DNA from: Iris pallida
Lineage: Eukaryota > Streptophyta > Magnoliopsida > Asparagales > Iridaceae
NCBI GenBank assembly: GCA_029216955.1
Contig: JANAVB010005597.1
Coordinates: 46,985,280-47,049,279, forward strand
Reading direction: 5' to 3'
DNA: 64,000 nucleotides
In this document: positions 56,801 through 64,000 of the stretch, piece by piece
How the letters are laid out: every line of letters starts with the position of its first letter
Position numbering within the stretch: position 1 is the stretch's first letter
The notes under the pieces: generated by a model
The model's input: only the letters and a program-made list of their open reading frames with translations
What the model was told of the DNA's origin: nothing
The model's database searches: none
Position numbers and translations under genes: made by a program

Positions 56801-58847
56801 ATCAAAACCTCAAAATACTCAAAAATTATATCTAGAAACTCAGATCTACGCAATACTGTCAATCAAAACCAAAAGTGCTATATACTAATCATGTTAACAA
56901 TTTAAAGAAGCAAATTATAGGCCAATAAAACTCTAGTTTCCATGGAAAACAAAAATAAAGTATGGTCATGCCACTTTTGAGCAAGATACACTTGCCTAGG
57001 TTAAGCTCCAAGCCTAATCTTCTAGTCCACCACCAAGAGGGGTACGAAACCACACTCTAGACCTCAAGGCCAAGCTCCTAGCAAAGCTCCAAGGGAAGAG
57101 AAAGGAAAAAAAAATGAAGAGAGAGTGAAGAGAATGAAAAGAGAGAGGAGAGAGAAAGTGAAAGGGTATATATAGAAGGGGGAATTAATCTTAGCCGTCG
57201 GATCGTGATCCATGTCAAAATCTAAGTCAATCATGGCCATTCAAACAAAACCAAATGTCCATTGGGTAATAGGGTGCTTCTACACTATTCATGAAAATAT
57301 TTAAACACTATTCATCAAAATATCTAAAACACTATTCATAAAAATATCTAAAATCGAAAATATCTAAAATGTAGAAAATCTGTCTGGACGGTATGCCGGA
57401 CAAGGAAAAATCTATAAGTTAGGAAAAATTTCAAGGCATTACGAAAACCAAAAAAATACGAAATACGCTACAAAATACGTATTTAAATTAAATGTTATTG
57501 AAAATTATAAAAACTATTTATTTTTATTTTTTTTGAAATCTAGGGGCTTACAATAATGCCATTGAACATTGAAACAAAGTACGAAATGTAAGAACATAGA
57601 AAGTTAACGGAAGAAACGCGAGATGATAAAGTCTGAGTCTCGGACTCAAGACTATGCTTGGTTGTTTGAATAATAAGGGCGTTGCATGGTCGAATGGGAT
57701 GGACTTGAGATTAAATGTGATAATGACTCGTGCACGAGTGTTTCCCCCAAACGGTTAAATACCGTAGCGCCCCGGAACCGCTTGGCCTAGGAGGGAAATG
57801 AATAATCTTTGTAGGCGCACATCCTTAAGATGAGTAGCACTCGCTTATAGATGGGAAAAGCCACAAATGATGGTATGCAGCGGGAACATTTCGGTTGTTG
57901 GGACCGCAACCCACCCGTTAAACGCCGGGCAGCCCGACCAAAGAATGAGAAAAGAAGGAGAGAAAAGAAAGTAAGGAACTCCTTTAGTCCATTCCGGCGC
58001 GGATACGCCAACGGCCTTCATATAGCTAAGGAACGATGGATTGAAAGTGTAGGCGCGTATGCGTCCCGTACATAGATCCTACTTAGAGATGCACTTATAA
58101 TATGACAGAGAAGGAATGGGGCGCATTCACCTTGCGTCGGTGCAAGGGCGAGTGCGTCAACTTGGTAAGAAGTCGTGCCACGATTCAAACACGAGATTGT
58201 TTGCCTGCTTGCCTATTTCAATTCGAATAACATGCTTGCTATGCTAACATGCTTTATGCTTTCGAATATGCCATGAAATTGACCCTAAGGAGAACATAGC
58301 AAGATCATAAGCTAAGTTGCATGATTCAACATAAATATTAAAATGTCGGTTTGGAAAGAAGGTCTTTGCATCAGTACATGCGAGGACGAACGTACTGATC
58401 CCCCACCAGCTTCATGCAGGGTGCCGGGAATGGATGGCTCGCAGCGAAGTGTTGCTTGAATACGTTGAGGCTTAGAATGCCGAAGCGTATTGAAGCGTGC
58501 GATCGTATTGACGCTCGGACTATGCAACATGATTGATGCGGCCGAGATATAGAAGGCATGATGTATGGAACGGTAAAATCCTTTGTGGGAAAGAGACAAC
58601 CTGAGTGTTGTAGCCAATCTGGCATATATTGTTAGGCTATCGAAAGCCTTTGTAATCTCAGTTTCGGATATCAATAAAGAGAATTGTTTCGTATACTATG
58701 TTTTCCTTTCGTTGTTAATATTGAATCAAAAGATAACCATTTGAGAACTTGTCATCTTGTCTTGCACGAGCACAACTCTAGGCTCGTACGGCATCACGCC
58801 CCCTGTAAGGACGATGATTCGGGTGATTTCGGGTCGGGGCGTGAGTG
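53875..58847 (+). repeat. 5' LTR of the Del/Tekay-like element, enlarged by a nested solo LTR
   Basis: Without the nested 2,581-bp solo LTR and its duplicated 5 bp, this LTR is about 2.4 kb, in the usual range for the group. It ends near GGGTCGGGGCGTGA; the exact last base is uncertain by about 5 bp. CGTGCACGAG/GTGCGCAAG motifs recur at 54570-54840. Confidence 0.78.
54972..57552. mobile_element. Solo LTR with perfect 5-bp target duplication
   Basis: It starts TGTCACGACCCGTTACCC and ends CTAGGGGCTTACA (TG...CA). It is flanked by ATAAT on both sides (54967-54971 and 57553-57557), and host LTR sequence continues smoothly across. At 2,581 bp it is a long gypsy-type LTR left by recombination between two LTRs of a full element. 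Inside, TATACCGGCGGTATAC-type palindromes repeat (56540-56635), and a GAGAGAA tract lies at 57115-57170. Confidence 0.93.
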
Positions 58848-58849
58848 AT

Positions 58850-58861
58850 TGGTATCAGAGC
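58850..58861 (+). other. tRNA-iMet primer-binding site
   Basis: TGGTATCAGAGC, an exact match to the usual plant initiator-tRNA primer site, directly after the 5' LTR. Confidence 0.92.
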
Positions 58862-61800
58862 TCTAGGCTCAATTTTCTCTGGACGCTCGCTTCATTACAA
58901 TTCTAAAGAGTTGCCCACCACAACTTGAAATCACTCTTGACTCCACTCGATGCCGTACTAGATGTTCCATACAATAAGTCTAATACAAATCGTGTAATTT
59001 TGCCGCATGTGTTTTAGAAATTACATAATGTTTGCTAAGAAAGTCGTGAAGGGTATATTGCATTGAATGCAACGAGCCGTAAAAATGTTAGCTACTGCAA
59101 GTGCAACAAATTGTAAAATACGATTTGAGATATTGTTACAATATAACATGTTGAAGAGAAATAAAATGATGTACGAAGTGCAACGAGTTAATTGTGAATA
59201 TGCGTTAAAATGAAAGTGATAAGCCAATATCGAATATGTTGAACGGATTTGGGCATTGACTTTGAAAGTCGGGAATAAATCGTTGCACAATGTGCAACGC
59301 ATGTTGGAAGTAAAATTATTGCACGTGGTACAACGCATATCAAATTAATCGTTGCACGGAGCGCAAAGGAGATTAGAAATAAATCGTTGCACGAGACGCA
59401 ACGGAAAGAATTAAAATCATAAATCGATAGAATGAATCGTTCGATTGTACACCAAACTTATGTTGGCAAGCGAAAATATTGACCGAGTTGTGTCGGATTT
59501 GATTTAATCAAAGTTACGATTGTGATCAAGCACGGTCACTGTAGAAATCGTGAGTCGGAAGAGATTGTTGGTTCATAGTGAGTAGAATACGAGAAAAATG
59601 ACTTGATTTTCGAGTGGTATATGCCATACCACGTAGGCGATGAATGACTCGATTTTGAGTGGTATATGGTATACCACTTATGCGATGAATTGCATCGACG
59701 TGTTGTGAGAATTGTGGAAGATTTGTCCGCAACAGACGGGGGAGTACCGGGACTCGATTGAAAATTTGTATGACGGTACGTTGATGCAAGTGTTCTTCGA
59801 AAATCGGTTGGGACGATAAGACGAGACTCGTCGATGAATGATACGTCGAACGGAAGTTATAAGTTAGTCGGACGACGGAGACTAGCCAAACGATTATGCC
59901 TTGAGGCAATAATCGGATCGACGGGAAGGGAAAACTCAAACTTACAAATGAATCGCACGACTTGCGATCTCGATAGAAATGTTGGGCATGACAAATTGGT
60001 CGAATCGTACGACTTGCGGTCTCGATAGAAATGTTGGGCGAGACGAATCGAATCGCACGACTTACGATTCCGATAGAAATGCTAGGCGAGGCGAATTAGA
60101 ATCGGATCGCACGATGTGCGACTTCGGTGAAGAGTTGGTTGACGTGAGTAATCGTGCCTAAAAATAGTTGGTTACGTTACGGCGAAACTCATTTGAGTAC
60201 GACTGAAAAACACGCGAAACTTAGAGGGCGAGATCGTATGACTTGAGGGTTCGATGTGGGATAATCGGTAACTCAGTTACGCGATCAAAGTATAGCAGGA
60301 TACGGTGAATCGAAAAACGAGTTGATGCGTATGGAAAAGTTCGTTGCAAACTTGGACGTATGCAATGCAAGTTGTCGACGTTAAAACGGATTTAAAGTTG
60401 ACCCTTACGCTATCGAAATTGATACGACGTATCGAGATCAATACGTAAGAAAACGTAAGCACGATATGAGAATACAAAATGGAGTGCGCCTTGCGCTATC
60501 AAATTTTTTTCTGTAAGTAACAATACGAGAAGAAACGAACTGGTTGATCATGAACTTCGTGATTGATCAAGACGAGACTATAAGTCATCGATGATTGCTC
60601 GATGCGTATAGCATTTTGTGTGTCGACCCGCGAATAAGATAGACTCGAACTCGATATGAGTAGATATTTTGTAAATTGCAAAATCATCGACGGTAGTGCA
60701 CGACTTGACTCGGAGGATAGTTGCGCATCAGTTGCGCCGATAGAAACAGTTTTGTCCGAAATTGGGTAGCCGCGTAGAATCGTCGGAACGTGATTTAGCT
60801 CCGATATAAGATATAGCATGGTTTGTAGTAAACTGTCCTTCGTTAATGATCCACAATTATCGAGCGTAGCTTTGGGGCAGCTGACCCTAGAAGACTTGAT
60901 CGTCAAATCAAATTGAATGCTGCAGACCGTAAGATGACCCATGCGATATCGCATATGAGATTGCATCGATAACAAATATAACATGGTGTATGTTGACGAT
61001 AAGTCTAGGCGATCGAGAATTGTTGGAACTTTCAATTAAGAATGATGTAGCTAGATTTTGAGTATTCGTCGGATGAATGCTCAAATGGTTATGTTAGTCG
61101 ACGATCGAACGAGAAAATTCACCAACGAACTTGGTGATGCGAGTAGGCGATTACGAGAAAAGTGCTATGCACGAGAGGAAACGATAAGGGAATGACCTAC
61201 GAGTCATGTCATTAGATTCGAATTCACCTTACAATTTAGCTTGCGTGAATCGAACTTATGTTCGATATTGCGAGATGGATAAGTTGGGAATTTGGCTAGT
61301 GAATTTTCTACTCGATAGGAATCGAACGTAAGGCGTATCGTAAAGACATTCATGTCAAGGCGATCGTTGCCTTGAGCACCGTCGCCTTGAGTTTCGGATA
61401 TATTGTGGCCTTTGTGCAATATCAATTTAAAGTTGCGTTGGGAGAAGTTAAGCACGGTGTCTAGGTAAGTAACCTAGCGGACGTAGTCCTGAATGTTGAT
61501 GCATTTGCAAGTCAACGAAGGAAATTGTAATCAAGATAAGTGCATAGCCAGACTTCAGAAATAAGTTGGATAGCGACGTCGAACGCAAGGCATTGCGGAG
61601 ACTCGTTGTGATTGGATGGCGACTTCGAACGCAAGGCGTTGTGAAGGATCGTGGCGATCGGATGCGCGACGGCTCGACGCGACGCATAAAGTTGATAGTC
61701 CATATGAAACGTACCAAATAAGAAATGCGATTTTGAATCGCATCGTGTGCCTTGACTTTTGTTGGATGATCGCGTGTGTATCAATATGCATATGCAATGA

Positions 61801-62144
61801 AATTACGAGAACAAGCACTAGAGTCCAAGTCCGATCGAGAGTATGAGATGGAAAGCATAGGATTGAAACTTACCTGTCAGCTTTATTCCAATTTGCTACG
61901 ACTGGACTTCGTCGAAATACTTATATCTTCGGGACGCCTTGAATATAGGTACGGATCCAAATCGAGTTGTATACAAAATTCAAATCGAGCTGCAGGGATG
62001 ACTTTGAAATATTAATGAAAAGCTTGCGAGATAGTGTGAAACTGAACAACGTTGGTAGAACGAGATCGTGAAACGATCTATAAAACACGTAGTCGGAGTG
62101 TTGGTTTTGGTTCGAGGACGAACCTTATTTTGAGTGGTATATTC
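58862..62144 (+). other. Interior of the Del/Tekay-like element, no coding sequence recognised
   Basis: CpG-rich DNA with many short related motifs, for example ATCGCACGACTTGCGATCTC / TCGTACGACTTGCGGTCTCG / TCGCACGACTTACGATTCCG at 59950-60090. Others are a pair of GAGTGGTATATG.CATACCAC motifs at 59610-59675 and CGTTGCACGAG..GCAACG at 59280-59405. No frame resembles retroviral genes on either strand. Confidence 0.6.
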
Positions 62145-62173
62145 TGTAATGCTCCGCTCCGCACGGTACATTA
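62145..62173 (+). repeat. First 29 bp of the 3' LTR
   Basis: It matches the start of the 5' LTR at 53875 at 26 of 29 positions and is then interrupted by a new TGTAACGCCCC terminus. Confidence 0.72.
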
Positions 62174-64000
62174 TGTAACGCCCCAGTCCCAAAATACGTA
62201 GGACTATGAACGTAGACATGCCAGCTGTATTCATACGAAGTACATGGGCCTCGTATGGATACATAAGCTGTAAAATACAGTAGAACCATAACTAATCTCA
62301 TCCACACAAAAATAAATGAATAGAAGATATCATATAAAGATAATAAATTGTCTTGATACAATATGTTGGGCGGAGACAAATCTACTACCAACAAGTAAAG
62401 GAAAAATACATAAAAAAAGATATGAATTTGGCGAGCGAAGCAAAGACGATCCAAATGCAATCATCCTCGAAGAATTAGCGATGATCACGGCTGAAGCTAG
62501 AACACCTGCGAAAGACAATAGCACACACCTGAAGAGATAACCAGGTCCTCAGAGGGACGTAACAAGACACATAATATCATGCCATATAAACTGAATAAAT
62601 ATTGCTCAAATAAATAAGTAAATCGAATTATAACATATTCCAATACGCACCTACTGAACGAGCGTACCATCCCCCCAACCAAACAAGGACATGAGATGGT
62701 AAACTAATTCACGGTGACGTACCTTTCTATGCTATGAATCCGATATGGTATCCGGACCCCAACAAGGTTCAATACCTTCTCATCGAAGTAGTAAGTCACA
62801 CCTACAACCAAACAAGGACAAGATGTGACGAACTAATCCGTGACAAGTTATTGTTCCAAGCCACGGTCAGATACAAGTAGCCAAACCAAAAGTACTCGTA
62901 CCTAACGGATAAGGTAGCCTAACCGTTCTAAGTGATATATAGTTAAGAACAATCCTTCCTACGCATGGACCCTGGCTAAATAGGATTGGCATAGTCCCCC
63001 CTTGGGCACCAGAGGCCCCATCAGTAAGAGCATGACGTTCCGCAGAATCGTCAGTGGCCGTCAGTAATCATGGGTCATCAACCCCGTATCTCTAGCGGAG
63101 AGTCTGGGTCACAAAGGAAGTACATCGAAGCCCATACGCTAAGGAATTGTCCTCCCCGCCCAATGCCTACTGTGTTGTATCCACAACACAAACCACTATA
63201 ACCACTAAGTCAAACTAGCATGCAACCTCTATTAGCGGTTATTCCTATCGCATGGCTTGTACGTACTGGTGGCCAGCCAATCATGCACTTTCGTGTCCTA
63301 CATGCGACACACAACTTCGTGGTACAACGTGTCAAGGCCAATGAATGCAACACACATGGTGGTCCCTTAAATCTAGGTTTAATTTGTAAGAAAAATAATA
63401 CACAACAGGAAATATAAATGAACAGTAAGTTCTAACAGTTATACCATGTATCATAGTTTATTTTGCATAAAGAAAATAAGTAATGCATGAAATATGAGCT
63501 AGAATAAATAAACAGCCAATGGCAAGGTGTCTTGCCTGGTAGTACGCCTGGTGTGCTGCGATGATCAAGGTGGCATGAACTGGGATTTTGCTATAACAAC
63601 TACACAAGGGGACCTCTGATGGTGGCACGGACAGTTCCATTGGATCTAGAACGGTCAAATTAGTTAGGGTGGACATACGGTAATCTCGAAATTGGCGAAG
63701 GAATAGAAATAACGGAATTGGTCATGGAAAGGAGAAAATCAAATAAAAATGGATAATAAAATATTTATGATTTTTAGAAAGCTATTTATAATAATATACT
63801 TGAGAAACGAAAAAGAAAAACTAAAAATAAATTTTTACTTAAATATATGAAAAACAATTTTGGAAACTATGATTTTACCTATCAAAATGTTTTTAAGTAA
63901 AAACTTTTGAAAACATCGAAAATTGTTTTAGGGTTAAGCCCTAAATTTTGGTCAAATAAAATTCAGAAAATTTATCACTAATAACTTCAGATAAATCACA
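62174..64000. mobile_element. Further LTR retrotransposon or solo LTR, runs off the window
   Basis: It begins TGTAACGCCCCAGTCCC, a gypsy-type LTR start, right after CATTA, which would be the left target duplication. 1.8 kb of non-coding sequence follows with no primer site before the window end. A second CATTA after a ...CA terminus beyond 64000 would confirm it. Confidence 0.62.

Larger units (their letters stand above)
53875..62173 (+). mobile_element. Del/Tekay-like LTR retrotransposon, degenerate
   Basis: 5' LTR 53875 to about 58847 starts TGTAATGTCCCGCTCCGCAC and is followed by a tRNA-iMet primer site. At the far end, GGTTCGAGGACGAACC precedes a new LTR start at 62145 (TGTAATGCTCCGCTCCGCAC), the arrangement typical of Del/Tekay chromoviruses. 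The interior (58850-62144) is about 3.3 kb, CpG-rich, and shows no gag, RT, integrase or chromodomain. It is either a non-autonomous derivative or badly decayed. The element inserted into the hAT transposase. Its 3' LTR is cut after 29 bp by another LTR. Confidence 0.78.

Noticed and set aside
59021..61818. Multiple minus-strand frames of 60-178 codons
   Set aside because: They lie antisense in the non-coding interior of an LTR element and have no recognisable domain. High CpG and few stops explain them.

Overview
This is nuclear DNA of a flowering plant, AT-rich and made almost entirely of transposable elements nested in one another. The evidence for a plant is a PHLOEM PROTEIN 2-LIKE A10 type gene, a Mutator-like element carrying a plant mobile domain (PMD) gene, CACTA, hAT and Tourist-like elements, Ty1/copia and Del/Tekay-like LTR retrotransposons, and tRNA-type SINEs. 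I cannot name the species. I see no bacterial gene, rRNA gene, functional tRNA gene or CRISPR array. Only one ordinary host gene is convincing: an intact single-exon PP2-A10-like gene on the minus strand at 29028-30158.

Layout, left half. 1-1537 is the right end of a CACTA element. 1.5-4.8 kb is unclassified, with a 54-bp minisatellite. 4814-7325 is a small non-autonomous LTR element (5-bp target duplication) containing a hAT MITE (8-bp target duplication). 7.3-15.2 kb is AT-rich and holds Tourist-like MITEs, a GC-rich inverted-repeat insertion and a LINE relic. 15272-19745 is a hAT element with a related transposase-bearing hAT inside it. 21524-25473 is a copia element whose interior has become a head-to-head palindrome. 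25.5-29 kb is intergenic, with tandem repeats, next to the PP2-A10-like gene.

Layout, right half. 30.3-32.8 kb carries MITEs. 32.9-34.6 kb is a MULE-like inverted-repeat element built around about 23 short hairpins. 34851-46740 is a PMD-carrying Mutator-like element (long TIRs, near-perfect 9-bp target duplication). Its plus-strand PMD gene is complete except for one frameshift. Its minus-strand transposase is truncated and split by a 6.2-kb CACTA element (39312-45557, GAA duplication). That CACTA carries captured gene pieces in large inverted repeats, one of them a B3 DNA-binding domain fragment. 46.7-51.1 kb has MITEs, two SINEs and a foldback with (TA)n tracts. From 51541 to the end, a hAT transposase is cut by a Del/Tekay-like retrotransposon. 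The 5' LTR of that retrotransposon contains a 2.6-kb solo LTR, and its 3' LTR is cut by a further LTR that runs off the window.

The genes do not form a pathway. The informative content is the order of insertions, readable from target-site duplications, and several arrays of inverted repeats that could give hairpin RNA. All calls come from reading the sequence without database searches. Boundaries with matched target duplications are the firm ones.
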